64,000 nt of DNA from Flavobacterium defluvii (GTDB lineage: Bacteria > Bacteroidota > Bacteroidia > Flavobacteriales > Flavobacteriaceae). The stretch covers positions 248,001 through 312,000 of the forward strand of contig NZ_FQWC01000004.1 of assembly GCF_900129555.1 (NCBI RefSeq). Direction: 5' to 3'. Positions within the stretch are counted from its first letter, which is position 1. Each line of letters opens with the position of its first letter. Under the pieces are notes generated by a model. That model made no database searches and was not told where the DNA came from. It saw only the letters and a program-made list of their open reading frames with translations. Made by a program: the position numbers and the translations under genes. Positions 15,988 through 25,037 of the stretch are shown here, in pieces.

Positions 15988-17766
15988 TTACATTCTCTCC
16001 GGAACTTCAATTCCAAGTAAACTAAAAGCTGATTTTATAACTTCGGCAACTTTCTGCGAAAGCTGTACTCTAAAAATTTTTTTAGTTAAATCAACTTCTC
16101 CTAAAATATGAACTGATTGGTAGAAAGAATTGTACTCTTTTACTAAATCATAAGTATAATTTGCAATCAATGCCGGACTGTGATTTTGTGCTGCATTTTG
16201 AATTACTTCCGGAAAAAGTTCAATTTGTTTTACCAATTCTTTTTCTTTTTCATGAAGTTCTTCAATATTTATTTTTGCAGAAAAATCAAAATCGGCTTTA
16301 CGAATAATTGACTGGATTCTTGCATAAGTATATTGGATAAACGGTCCTGTGTTTCCAGCAAAATCTACAGATTCTTCCGGATTGAACAAAATACGTTTTT
16401 TAGGATCTACTTTTAAAATGTAATATTTTAAAGCTCCAAGACCAATTGTTTTGTACAATTTTGCTTTTTCTTCATCAGAATAGCTGTCTAATTTCCCTAA
16501 GTCTTCTGAGATTTGTTTAGCTGTATCTGTCATATCCTGCATCAAGTCATCAGCATCTACAACTGTTCCTTCACGGCTTTTCATTTTTCCTGAAGGTAAA
16601 TCAACCATTCCGTATGATAAATGGTACAGACTTGAAGCCCAATCAAATCCTAATTTTTTCAGAATTAAAAACAGAACTTTAAAATGATAATCCTGTTCGT
16701 TTCCAACTGTGTAAACCATACCACCAACATCTGGCATGTCTTTTACACGCTGAATTGCTGTCCCGATATCCTGAGTCATATAAACTGCAGTTCCGTCAGA
16801 ACGTAAAACAATTTTACGATCTAAACCTTCATCTGTCAAATCAATCCAAACTGAACCATCCGGGTCTTTTTCAAAAACTCCTTTATCAAGACCAACCTGA
16901 ACAACATCTTTTCCTAATAAATAAGTGTTGCTTTCGTAGTAATATTTATCAAAATCAACTCCAAGGTTACTATAAGTTGTCGCAAAACCATCATAAACCC
17001 ATTGGTTCATTTTTTTCCAAAGGGCAATAACATGCTCATCTCCAGCTTCCCATTTTTTAAGCATATCCTGTGCTTCAATGATAATTGGGGCTTGCTTTTT
17101 TGCTTCTTCTTCGGTTTTTCCCGCTTCGACTAATTGGTTAATTTCTGTTTTGTAGGCTTTATCAAACTCAACATAATATTTACCAACTAATTTATCGCCT
17201 TTTAAATTTGAACTTTGTGGTGTTTCTCCATTTCCAAATTTTTCCCAAGCCAGCATTGATTTACAAATATGGATTCCACGATCGTTGATGATCTGCGTTT
17301 TGTAAACTTTTTTACCGGATGCTTTTAGAATTTCTGCTACAGAATATCCTAATAAATTATTACGAACGTGACCTAAATGCAGAGGTTTATTTGTATTTGG
17401 CGAAGAATATTCGACCATAATCGCTTTTTCAGCAGGATTTGGTGTTACATATCCAAATTGTTGCTTCTCTTTTATTTCATTAAAGAAATTTAAATAGTAA
17501 CTGTCTGAAATTACAATATTCAAAAAACCAGAAACTACATTAAAGCGCGCAACTTCGGAAACATTTTCAACCAGATAATTTCCAATTTTATTTCCTAACT
17601 CGGCAGGATTACTTTTAATTACTTTCAACAAAGGAAAAATTACCATAGTAATATCGCCTTCAAACTCTTTTCTGGTAGTCTGAAACTCGATTTTATCGAC
17701 AGAAACGTCAAATAATGCCTGTATTGCTTTTTGTATAGAAGGTGTTAGAATTTGTGATAATGACAT
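15988..17766 (-). CDS. argS: Arginine--tRNA ligase
   Basis: Class I arginyl-tRNA synthetase, 592 residues, normal length. The N-terminal Add1 domain precedes the catalytic domain with the HIGH-type motif HLGH (in SPNTNKPLHLGHVRNN, about residues 122-137) and a KMSKS-equivalent region KMKSREG. The anticodon-binding helical domain ends in GIEVPERM. Start ATG is supported by a minus-strand -7 element TATCTTTG 22 bases upstream (plus CAAAGATA at 17788-17795). It is a single-gene unit with its own terminator. Confidence 0.97.
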   Translation of the reverse strand: MSLSQILTPSIQKAIQALFDVSVDKIEFQTTRKEFEGDITMVIFPLLKVIKSNPAELGNKIGNYLVENVSEVARFNVVSGFLNIVISDSYYLNFFNEIKEKQQFGYVTPNPAEKAIMVEYSSPNTNKPLHLGHVRNNLLGYSVAEILKASGKKVYKTQIINDRGIHICKSMLAWEKFGNGETPQSSNLKGDKLVGKYYVEFDKAYKTEINQLVEAGKTEEEAKKQAPIIIEAQDMLKKWEAGDEHVIALWKKMNQWVYDGFATTYSNLGVDFDKYYYESNTYLLGKDVVQVGLDKGVFEKDPDGSVWIDLTDEGLDRKIVLRSDGTAVYMTQDIGTAIQRVKDMPDVGGMVYTVGNEQDYHFKVLFLILKKLGFDWASSLYHLSYGMVDLPSGKMKSREGTVVDADDLMQDMTDTAKQISEDLGKLDSYSDEEKAKLYKTIGLGALKYYILKVDPKKRILFNPEESVDFAGNTGPFIQYTYARIQSIIRKADFDFSAKINIEELHEKEKELVKQIELFPEVIQNAAQNHSPALIANYTYDLVKEYNSFYQSVHILGEVDLTKKIFRVQLSQKVAEVIKSAFSLLGIEVPERM

Positions 17767-17965
17767 GTAAACTTATTTTAAAGTGAGCAAAGATACTGCT
17801 TATTCATCAATTAGAGAAAATGAAAAAGATATAAAATCACATAATAGTGTTAGAATTTCTTAAAAATTGAATTGTTTTGAATGTTAAAATTATCAAAAAA
17901 TCAAAACGCTAAACTGCTCCAAAACAGAACTTCCCGAAAAAAGTAAAAGTTTTTTATGATTTTCT

Positions 17966-17994
17966 TGTAACATATTGGCAACAAAATAGTCTTA
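17966..17994 (+). promoter_or_regulatory. ECF-sigma-like promoter before outer-membrane barrel gene
   Basis: TGTAAC at 17966-17971 and AGTCTTA at 17988-17994 are separated by 16 bases. This resembles extracytoplasmic-function sigma promoters (-35 GTAAC-type, -10 GTCT-type) and differs from the TAnnTTTG elements of neighbouring genes. No such housekeeping element is evident before the gene start at 18089. Confidence 0.4.
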
Positions 17995-18088
17995 ATAGAG
18001 ACTTTAAATTTATTTGAAGCCAAAAAAATCAAAACAAAATAAAAAAACATCTCATCATCAATCAAATCAAAATAATCATTATCAAGCT

Positions 18089-20506
18089 ATGAAATTAAAA
18101 TTCTTTCTGTTTGCATTACTGGGGGTAATTGCAACAGCACAAGCCCAGAATACCGGAACGGTCTCGGGAAAAATTATTGAAAAATCAAACAACGCGCCTA
18201 TTTCTTACGCTACTGTTTCTCTAAAAGAAAATGGAAAAGTAGTTTCAGGCGTAAATACAGATGATAACGGAGATTTCTCATTTAAAAATTTAGCTTTAAA
18301 AAACTATACAATCGAAATTCAGTATATTGGTTTCAGAAAATATATTGGTTCTGTTCTTTTAAATGAAAACAAAAAAACGGCAACTGTAAATGTTTCTCTT
18401 GAAGAAGAAGCTACACAATTAAAAGGTGTAAACATTGTTGCAGAACGTTCGACAATTGAACAAAAAATTGACAGAAAAGTAGTTACAGTTGGAAAAGACT
18501 TAACAACTGCCGGAGCTTCTGCATCTGATATTATGAATAATATTCCTTCTGTGAATGTTGATCAGGATGGAAAACTTTCCCTTCGCGGAAATGATAATGT
18601 TCGTGTATTAATTGATGGACGTCCATCTAACATTGATCCTGCGCAGTTATTGAAACAAATTCCATCAACTTCTATCAAAAAAATTGAGTTGATTACAAAT
18701 CCGAGTGCAAAATACAATCCGGAAGGAATGTCTGGAATTATCAATATCATTTTACACAAAAATGCTAATACGGGTTTTAACGGAAGTTACAGCGGTGGTA
18801 TTACTTTTGGTGAAACGGCAAAATACAATCAATCTTTAGATTTAAATTACAAAACCGGAAAAGTAAATTTCTTCGGGAATGCCGGAAATAACTTTGGAAC
18901 TTATTTTAACGATGGTCATATCCAAAGATTAGATCAGGATGTATCTCAGAAATTAGAAATTTCAAATGATAACGATAATTATTTGTATAAAGTAGGTATG
19001 GATTATTTAATCAATGATCACAACACTTTATCTTTCTATACAAATCAGAATAAATCTACAGGAACAGGTATTGTAAATACTGATATTGATTACAATAACG
19101 GTGATCCTGATATTAAAAACATTTATCAAAAATCAAGATATCAGGGACCAAACGAAACTGGAACTTATAACTTAGCATACAAACACATATTTAAAAAAGA
19201 AGGACATACACTTGATTTTGAAGGAAATTATAGTAAAACTACCGAAGCTCAAAATGCGAATTTTGACACGCAGACTACAACTCCTGCAAATGCCATCAAT
19301 AGTGTTGTTTACAACGATTACATTCATGACAGCAGAAAACTGGGAACTTTAAACGTTGATTATGTTAATCCGCTAAATGACAAAACAACACTTGAAGCTG
19401 GTGCAGAAGCGAGAATAACCAGAACTGAAAATATTTACAACACAAGTAATCCGACAGTTGCAACTGCAAATCAAGCTTCAAATTATACTTACGATACAGA
19501 TATTTATTCTGCTTATGTAACTTTTGGGCAGAAATACAAAAAATTCAGCTATCAGTTAGGAGCCCGTTTTGAAAGTTATAAAGTAGAAGCAAATTTGAAT
19601 CACGGTCAGACAAAATTTGATGATGACTACATTACATTGTATCCTTCTGCTTATTTAACATATAATTTAAATGAGAAAAACGTTTTACAATTAAGCTACA
19701 GCCGTCGTGTTGACAGGCCAAGTTTAGAGCAGACAAAACCTATTCGTGAGTTTTCTACTCCTTTAGTAACATCATACGGAAATCAGGAATTAAGACCTCA
19801 GTTTACAAATTCGGTTGAAGTAAATTATACTAAAACTCTAGAAAAAGGAAGTATTACTGCTGGAGTTTTCGTTAGAAGTATTAACGATCAAATCAGTAGA
19901 ACCTTAAGCCCAGATCCAAACGATGCATCTGGCTATAAACAAATTTTGAGTTTTACAAATTTTGATCACAATAGCGCTTATGGTTTTGATATTTCGGCAA
20001 ACTATAAACTTACGAAATGGTGGGATATTCAGCCGGCAATTGATTTTTCTAGCATTAAACAGCAAGGTGTAGTTTTCGAGTATGATCCTGCTACTAAAAC
20101 AAGTTCTCCTTTAGAAAGAAGTGTTACAACTTCAGCATTTAATGCCCGTATGAACTCAAACTTTAAACCAACAAAACGTTTAAGCTTTTTATTATTTGGA
20201 TTTTTCAGAGGTCCTGTTGATGAAATTCAGCAAAGAAGAAACGAAATGTACAAAATTGATGTTGGTTCACGCTATACTTTGTTAGACAATAAGATGAATA
20301 TCAGCCTACGTTTTAATGATGTTTTCAATACAATGAAATTCTCATTTGATGGTGTTTATCCTTATCCTCAAACGGGTCAGTTTACTTGGGAAAGCCAGAC
20401 CGTTTATTTAGGTTTAACTTATAACTTTGGAGGTGCTAAAATCAAAAAATTAGAGCGTAAACAAAGAGAAGACAATACTAATCAAAGTGGCGGCGGAATG
20501 TTCTAA
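18089..20506 (+). CDS. Outer-membrane beta-barrel protein with carboxypeptidase-like domain
   Basis: A TonB-receptor-like barrel of 805 residues. I place the start at the ATG 18089, which opens a clean signal peptide (MKLKFFLFALLGVIATAQAQ). An in-frame TTG at 18014 would add 25 residues rich in Lys, Asn, Gln and His that do not look coding. A carboxypeptidase-regulatory-like domain (about 24-105), a plug-like region (GNDNVRVLIDGRPSNI) and a C-terminal barrel of the OMP_b-brl_3 type follow. The C-terminus is NQSGGGMF. Ligand unknown. It stands alone, with an ECF-like promoter upstream and a strong terminator downstream. Confidence 0.85.
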   Translation: MKLKFFLFALLGVIATAQAQNTGTVSGKIIEKSNNAPISYATVSLKENGKVVSGVNTDDNGDFSFKNLALKNYTIEIQYIGFRKYIGSVLLNENKKTATVNVSLEEEATQLKGVNIVAERSTIEQKIDRKVVTVGKDLTTAGASASDIMNNIPSVNVDQDGKLSLRGNDNVRVLIDGRPSNIDPAQLLKQIPSTSIKKIELITNPSAKYNPEGMSGIINIILHKNANTGFNGSYSGGITFGETAKYNQSLDLNYKTGKVNFFGNAGNNFGTYFNDGHIQRLDQDVSQKLEISNDNDNYLYKVGMDYLINDHNTLSFYTNQNKSTGTGIVNTDIDYNNGDPDIKNIYQKSRYQGPNETGTYNLAYKHIFKKEGHTLDFEGNYSKTTEAQNANFDTQTTTPANAINSVVYNDYIHDSRKLGTLNVDYVNPLNDKTTLEAGAEARITRTENIYNTSNPTVATANQASNYTYDTDIYSAYVTFGQKYKKFSYQLGARFESYKVEANLNHGQTKFDDDYITLYPSAYLTYNLNEKNVLQLSYSRRVDRPSLEQTKPIREFSTPLVTSYGNQELRPQFTNSVEVNYTKTLEKGSITAGVFVRSINDQISRTLSPDPNDASGYKQILSFTNFDHNSAYGFDISANYKLTKWWDIQPAIDFSSIKQQGVVFEYDPATKTSSPLERSVTTSAFNARMNSNFKPTKRLSFLLFGFFRGPVDEIQQRRNEMYKIDVGSRYTLLDNKMNISLRFNDVFNTMKFSFDGVYPYPQTGQFTWESQTVYLGLTYNFGGAKIKKLERKQREDNTNQSGGGMF

Positions 20507-20561
20507 TCAACGCTTTATTAGACGATATTTTAATAATTTTGAATAATTTTCTTGTAGAAAG

Positions 20562-20595
20562 AAAAAGCCTGGAGTATGCCAACTTCAGGCTTTTT
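20562..20595. terminator. Bidirectional terminator
   Basis: Stem AAAAAGCCTGGAGT / ACTTCAGGCTTTTT with a single G-T wobble and a 6-base loop, T-rich on both exits. It separates the convergent barrel gene and cutC. Confidence 0.85.
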
Positions 20596-20601
20596 TATTT
20601 A

Positions 20602-21273
20602 TTAAAGAAAATTTCGTAATTCTCTTATTTCTTCAGGATTTGCAATTTCTGAATCATTTGTAATAGCTGACGAATGATAAAAAGTTAAATCCAGTTTTTC
20701 TTGCAGTAATTTAATGTTTGAAGATCGCAAACCTCCGCCGGGCATAATTTCTATTCTGTCTTTGGCAAGTTTTTGAATTTTTTCTAAAGCTAAAATTCCT
20801 TCTTCGACATTTACGCATTGTCCAGAAGTCAGAATGGTTTTGAATCCGCAGTCAATAACATCTTCCAGAGATTTCTCAACATCTTTCACAACATCAAAAG
20901 CACGGTGAAAAGTACAGGAAAGAGGATGAGCTAAATGTACTAATTCTCTATTTTGCTTTTTATTGATACTTCCGTTTTCTTTTAAAATTCCAAAAACAAA
21001 ACCATCAACTCCAAGTTTTTTATATTGCTTGATATCCTGTTTCATTTCTATAAGTTCTTCATCAGAATAAACAAAATTACCGCCGCGAGGTCTGATAATA
21101 ACATGCATTTTAATATTTAGGTTTTCGCGGACTTTTACAACTAAAATAGAATTTGGCGTTGTTCCGCCAAGTTTCATGTTTTCACACAATTCTATTCTGT
21201 CTGCACCATTCTCCTGAGCAATTATGGCCGATTCGTAATTAAAGCAGGCTATTTCTAGTTGATTTTTTTTCAT
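20602..21273 (-). CDS. cutC: CutC family protein
   Basis: A 223-residue TIM-barrel protein of the CutC family, historically linked to copper homeostasis though the chemistry is unclear. Visible family motifs are ADRIELCENM near the N-terminus, HVIIRPRGGNF, CTFHRAFD and a late glycine-rich MPGGGLRSSNI. Length is close to the family norm. The start ATG is clear. Upstream lies a palindromic repeat, and the next gene (GIY-YIG) is on the same strand about 100 bases away. Confidence 0.92.
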   Translation of the reverse strand: MKKNQLEIACFNYESAIIAQENGADRIELCENMKLGGTTPNSILVVKVRENLNIKMHVIIRPRGGNFVYSDEELIEMKQDIKQYKKLGVDGFVFGILKENGSINKKQNRELVHLAHPLSCTFHRAFDVVKDVEKSLEDVIDCGFKTILTSGQCVNVEEGILALEKIQKLAKDRIEIMPGGGLRSSNIKLLQEKLDLTFYHSSAITNDSEIANPEEIRELRNFL

Positions 21274-21289
21274 TGTAAATTATTTAAAA

Positions 21290-21367
21290 GGCTTCAACTT
21301 CGCTCAGCCCGACAAAAGGTTTTCCAGAAACCTCAACACTATTGTCATACTGAGCGAAGTCGGAGGC
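21290..21367. repeat. Palindromic repeat, TGAGCGAAGTCG family
   Basis: Two imperfectly complementary arms, GGCTTCAACTTCGCTCAG at 21290-21307 and its counterpart CTGAGCGAAGTCGGAGGC near 21350-21366, fill the gap between cutC and the GIY-YIG gene. The words are the same as in the perfect copy at 21771-21910. Confidence 0.7.
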
Positions 21368-21377
21368 TAAATTACAA

Positions 21378-21701
21378 TTATAGTTCTTTTTTATTAAAAT
21401 TTTTATGATTGGATTCGTTTAAACATTCTGACAATTTTTTCAAATCTTCCCACCTGTCATTTATTATTGCTTCTTTCTTTTTCCGACTCCATCCTTTTAC
21501 TTGTTTCTCAAAAGCAATAGCTTGATTTACATCATTAAATTCGGTGCAAAAAACTAATTGTAATGGTCTTTTATTAAAAGTATAACAATCTTTATTTGCT
21601 CCATAATTATGTTCATTAAACCTTCTTTCAATGTTATTAGTAAATCCTGTATAATAACTATTATCAGAACATTTTAGTATATAAACGTAATATCGTTTCA
21701 T
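21378..21701 (-). CDS. GIY-YIG nuclease family protein
   Basis: A 107-residue single-domain protein of the UPF0213/YhbQ-like GIY-YIG type. The motifs are YYVYILKCSDNSYYTGFTN (GIY-YIG variant YVY-YTG), ERRFNEHN with the catalytic Arg, and a C-terminal AFEKQVKGWSRKKKEAII segment with the metal-binding Glu. These small proteins are common in Bacteroidota and are often found near repeats; their role is not settled. It is flanked on both sides by copies of the same palindromic repeat family. Confidence 0.9.
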   Translation of the reverse strand: MKRYYVYILKCSDNSYYTGFTNNIERRFNEHNYGANKDCYTFNKRPLQLVFCTEFNDVNQAIAFEKQVKGWSRKKKEAIINDRWEDLKKLSECLNESNHKNFNKKEL

Positions 21702-21770
21702 TATTCAAAATTTTTTAATTTGAAATTAAAAATAAGAAAAATACCACTTATTATACAGTTTAAAGTTACG

Positions 21771-21910
21771 TTTGTCAGGCTGAGCGGAGTCGAAGCCCAC
21801 GCTCCAATTGGCACGCCTTTGATTTCAAAACTGATTTTAATAATTTGCATTGATTAAATAATATTGTGGTCAATCATGACGTAGGCTTCGACTCCGCTCA
21901 GCCTGACAAA
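21771..21910. repeat. 27-bp perfect inverted repeat
   Basis: Arms at 21771-21797 and 21884-21910 (core GTCAGGCTGAGCGGAGTCG) are perfect reverse complements separated by 86 bases. A degenerate third copy lies at 21921-21943. The element fills the 307-base gap between the GIY-YIG gene and fabH, which holds no gene. Confidence 0.85.
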
Positions 21911-21956
21911 GCGTATAATACTTCGACTTCACTCAATCTGACAAATGAATATAAAA

Positions 21957-21983
21957 AAACCTGCTCCAAAAAGAAGCAGGTTT
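21957..21983 (-). terminator. Terminator of fabH
   Basis: A 9-bp stem AAACCTGCT / AGCAGGTTT with a 9-base loop and an A-run on the left, giving a minus-strand T-run. It lies 25 bases after the fabH stop codon. Confidence 0.8.
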
Positions 21984-22008
21984 AAAATATAATGTAAGAT
22001 GAATTAAT

Positions 22009-23016
22009 TTACCATTTGATGATTGCACTTGCCCATGTGAATCCACTTCCAAAGGCTGCCAAAACCACTGTATCACCAGATTTGATTTTACCTTCTTCCC
22101 AGGCTTCGGTTAAAGCAATCGGAATAGAAGCTGCAGTTGTATTTCCGTATTTCTGAATATTATTATGTACCTGATCGTCTGTTAGTTTAAATTTATTCAG
22201 AATGAACTGTGAAATTCTCAGGTTTGCCTGATGCGGTATCAGCATATCAATATCAGAAACCTGAAGTCCATTTGCTTCTAAACCTTCATTGATAACTTCT
22301 GCGAAACGAACAACAGCATTTTTAAATACAAACTGACCATTCATATATGGATAATAACTTTCATCATTCGGATCATTGTCAGCAATAATATCAGTAACCC
22401 AGCGTGCACCCATTCCCGGCGCCTGCAATGCCAATTCTTCCGCATGTTGTCCTTCTGAATGTAAATGTGTAGATAAAATTCCTTTTGTTAAATCTTCTTC
22501 ACGGCTTAAAACCGCTGCTCCTGCTCCGTCTCCAAAAATAACGGAAACACCTCGCCCGCGTGTTGTCATGTCTAATCCAGTTGAGTGAACTTCTGAACCA
22601 ATAACCAAAATATTTTTATACATTCCGGTTTTAATATATTGATCTGCTACAGAAAGAGCATAAACAAAACCAGAACATTGGTTTCTAACATCTAAAGCTC
22701 CAACTGTTTTTAATCCTAAATCACGCTGAACTAAAACTCCAGGACCTGGAAAATAATAATCCGGGCTTAATGTAGCAAAAACTACAAAATCAATATCTTC
22801 TTTAGCTACACCAGAACGTTCTATTGCAATTTTAGCTGCTTTTACTCCCATCGAAGTTGTAGTATCTTCTCCGCGAATGATGTGTCTTCTTTCCTGAATT
22901 CCTGTTCTTTCCTGAATCCACTCGTCATTGGTATCCATTATCTTAGACAAATCATCGTTTGTCACAACATTTGAAGGAACGTAATATCCTAAGCCTGCTA
23001 TTTTTGAATGATACAT
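22009..23016 (-). CDS. fabH: 3-oxoacyl-ACP synthase III (KAS III)
   Basis: A thiolase-fold condensing enzyme that starts fatty acid synthesis by joining acetyl-CoA to malonyl-ACP. At 335 residues it is of usual length. The catalytic Cys114 sits in RNQCSGFVYAL, the His in PHQANLRI and an Asn in the following NNIQKYGNTTAAS segment. The C-terminal GSGFTWASAIIKW is typical. It is not in a fab cluster here; the neighbours are unrelated. A -7 element (TAAATTTG; plus CAAATTTA at 23049-23056) precedes the start. Confidence 0.95.
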   Translation of the reverse strand: MYHSKIAGLGYYVPSNVVTNDDLSKIMDTNDEWIQERTGIQERRHIIRGEDTTTSMGVKAAKIAIERSGVAKEDIDFVVFATLSPDYYFPGPGVLVQRDLGLKTVGALDVRNQCSGFVYALSVADQYIKTGMYKNILVIGSEVHSTGLDMTTRGRGVSVIFGDGAGAAVLSREEDLTKGILSTHLHSEGQHAEELALQAPGMGARWVTDIIADNDPNDESYYPYMNGQFVFKNAVVRFAEVINEGLEANGLQVSDIDMLIPHQANLRISQFILNKFKLTDDQVHNNIQKYGNTTAASIPIALTEAWEEGKIKSGDTVVLAAFGSGFTWASAIIKW

Positions 23017-23232
23017 ATAGTATTGTTATTTGTTAAAAATTTAGATTGCAAATTTACGTATACTTTAAAACATAAGAGTACAAATTACTATTTTTTTCGT
23101 TATTAGCAATTTAATATACTTTAATTATCAGACTGTTTAAAAACAATTACTTTTTGAAAAAACACTTTTTAATCCAAATCATTGAAAAGAATGAAAAATA
23201 AGATTTAAGAACAAAAAGTTTACTGCAAAAAG

Positions 23233-23262
23233 AAACCCGACAATTTCAAAACTGCCGGGTTT
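23233..23262 (-). terminator. Terminator of the ABC ATPase gene
   Basis: Stem AAACCCG / CGGGTTT with a mismatch and a two-base inner extension, lying 6 bases after the stop codon and followed on the minus strand by an A/T-rich tail. Confidence 0.65.
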
Positions 23263-23267
23263 AAATT

Positions 23268-24218
23268 TTATAGATAATTCAGACCAAGAAATATTTCCTG
23301 TTCAAGTGGTAAATCAATTTCACTTTCAAAAAATATTAATTGCCTTTTATAAACCGTTTCTACTAAATAATGTCCTCCTCTAAAATACGTTCTCCTGATT
23401 TTTACCGGAAGTTTAGACTCCGAAACCATTTTAAACTGGTGCGGATATACTAATGTTTTATGTGTTTCATCTTCGTATGGAAGCAGCAAATGTGTTGGAA
23501 CTTCATTAACCTCTCCAAATAAAGAGGCTACATATTTCGTCTGCGGGTCTTCGTATATTTTGGCAGGATCACCTTTTGTTATAATTTCGCCGTGTCGCAT
23601 GACAATTGCTTCATCTGCAAAAGACAAGGCGTCTGTACTATCATGCGTTGCGATTATGCAAGTAATTCCTTTTTGTTTCAAATATTTAAACAAGTTTCGA
23701 CGCAAAGCATTTTTACGAAAGGCATCAATCTGGCTAAAAGGTTCATCCAGCAAAATTACTTCTGGTTCAAGTGCCAGCACTCTAACCAAAGCCACTCTCT
23801 GCTGTTGTCCTCCACTTAAAAATTTTGCTTTTACATTAGAAAACTGTTCCATCTCGACCATTTCCAGCAATTCCTGAACACGAAGTTTTTTCATGTTAGC
23901 AAAGCCATTAGAGAGAAACTTTCCAACATTTTCTGCAACAGTTTCATAAGGAGACAAATCGAAATCCTGTGCCAGATATTTCATAAATGGCATTCCGGGA
24001 ACCAAATTATATTTTGGATCGAGAATAGGTTTTTCATTATAAAATATTTTTCCTTCATCTAAATCATACAAACCGTATATAAGCTTTAAGAGTGTGCTTT
24101 TTCCGCACCCGCTTTCGCCAATAATGGCAATATTTTCACCTTTGTTGATTGTGAAAGAAATATTATTGATAACTGGTTTATCAGTATACGAAAAAGATAT
24201 ATTTTGAATATCGAGCAT
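23268..24218 (-). CDS. ABC transporter ATP-binding protein (orphan)
   Basis: A 316-residue ATPase with Walker A GESGCGKST at 34-42, signature LSGGQ at 134-138, Walker B ILLDEP at 155-160 and the switch His192. A C-terminal extension (about 235-316) looks like the TOBE-type domain of spermidine, iron and molybdate importers. No permease or binding protein lies beside it, so the transporter partner is unknown. Start ATG; a minus-strand -7 element TAAATTTG lies just upstream (plus 24238-24245). Substrate cannot be assigned. Confidence 0.9.
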   Translation of the reverse strand: MLDIQNISFSYTDKPVINNISFTINKGENIAIIGESGCGKSTLLKLIYGLYDLDEGKIFYNEKPILDPKYNLVPGMPFMKYLAQDFDLSPYETVAENVGKFLSNGFANMKKLRVQELLEMVEMEQFSNVKAKFLSGGQQQRVALVRVLALEPEVILLDEPFSQIDAFRKNALRRNLFKYLKQKGITCIIATHDSTDALSFADEAIVMRHGEIITKGDPAKIYEDPQTKYVASLFGEVNEVPTHLLLPYEDETHKTLVYPHQFKMVSESKLPVKIRRTYFRGGHYLVETVYKRQLIFFESEIDLPLEQEIFLGLNYL

Positions 24219-24272
24219 GAGTTGTAATTAGAAAGGTCAAATTTACAATGTTTAATTTCTAAAGTCAAAAAA

Positions 24273-24298
24273 AAGCCGCTTCAATTAAGAAACAGCTT
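24273..24298 (-). terminator. Terminator of the OmpA-like operon
   Basis: On the minus strand, AAGCTGTTTC pairs with GAAGCGGCTT across a 6-base loop, with G-U wobbles, followed by a T-run. It lies 25 bases after the stop codon of the OmpA-family gene. Confidence 0.7.
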
Positions 24299-24323
24299 TT
24301 TTTATCTTTTATTTTATCTGAAA

Positions 24324-25019
24324 TTATTTTCCTGCTTCAGCTTTTGCATCATTAACCATTTTGTCGTTTGCTGTAATTGAGAATTCAACACGACGGTTTT
24401 GAGCTCTTCCTTCCGGAGTATCATTTGTTGCAATAGGATCAACAATTCCTAAACCTGAAGTTTTAAAACGGCTTGATTTTAATCCTTTTGAAACTAAATA
24501 AGATTGCACAGATGCTGCTCTTTGTCCTGAAAGGGTAAGATTATATTCAGGTTTACCTGTATTATCAGTATAACCAAAAATTTGAATATCAGTATCTCCA
24601 TACTCATTAAATACAGGAACTAATTTATCTAAATTTGCTTTTGCCTGAGGAGTAAGAGTTGATTTGTTTGTATCAAAACGAACTGCATTTTCATTTAAAG
24701 TTAAGTGAATTCCTTCACCTACTCTTTCTACAGAAGCGCCTGGTAAAGCCTGATCGATTTCACGGGCTTGTTTATCCATTTTATTTCCAATCAAGGCTCC
24801 GGTTCCACCACCAACAGCAGCTCCAATTGCCGCTCCCAAAGCAGCATTACCACCTTTTCCTAAATTATTTCCTAGTACAGCACCAATAACTCCACCAGCA
24901 ACAGCACCAATTCCGGCACCTTTTTGTGTATTATTTGCATTTTTTACTGAATCACAGCTCGCAAATAAACTAACTAATACAAGTAAACTACTTAAACCTA
25001 AAACTGTTATCTTTTTCAT
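24324..25019 (-). CDS. OmpA family lipoprotein with glycine zipper
   Basis: A 231-residue outer-membrane lipoprotein: lipobox Cys22 (LFASC), then an alternating Gly/Ala glycine-zipper segment (about 35-82) and an OmpA-type peptidoglycan-binding domain (about 105-217) with FGYTDNTG and the TPEGRAQNRRVEF end that contacts diaminopimelate. This is the YiaD-like arrangement. It anchors outer membrane to wall. The gene lies 18 bases after a lipocalin-like lipoprotein gene and is probably cotranscribed. Confidence 0.93.
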   Translation of the reverse strand: MKKITVLGLSSLLVLVSLFASCDSVKNANNTQKGAGIGAVAGGVIGAVLGNNLGKGGNAALGAAIGAAVGGGTGALIGNKMDKQAREIDQALPGASVERVGEGIHLTLNENAVRFDTNKSTLTPQAKANLDKLVPVFNEYGDTDIQIFGYTDNTGKPEYNLTLSGQRAASVQSYLVSKGLKSSRFKTSGLGIVDPIATNDTPEGRAQNRRVEFSITANDKMVNDAKAEAGK

Positions 25020-25037
25020 TTTTTATCTTTTTAAATA

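Noticed and set aside
18014..18088. In-frame N-terminal extension of the barrel protein from a TTG
   Set aside because: The added residues are Lys/Asn/Gln/His-rich and would bury a clean signal peptide that starts at the ATG 18089.
22376..22588. Plus-strand frame opposite fabH
   Set aside because: Antisense shadow of a clearly conserved gene.
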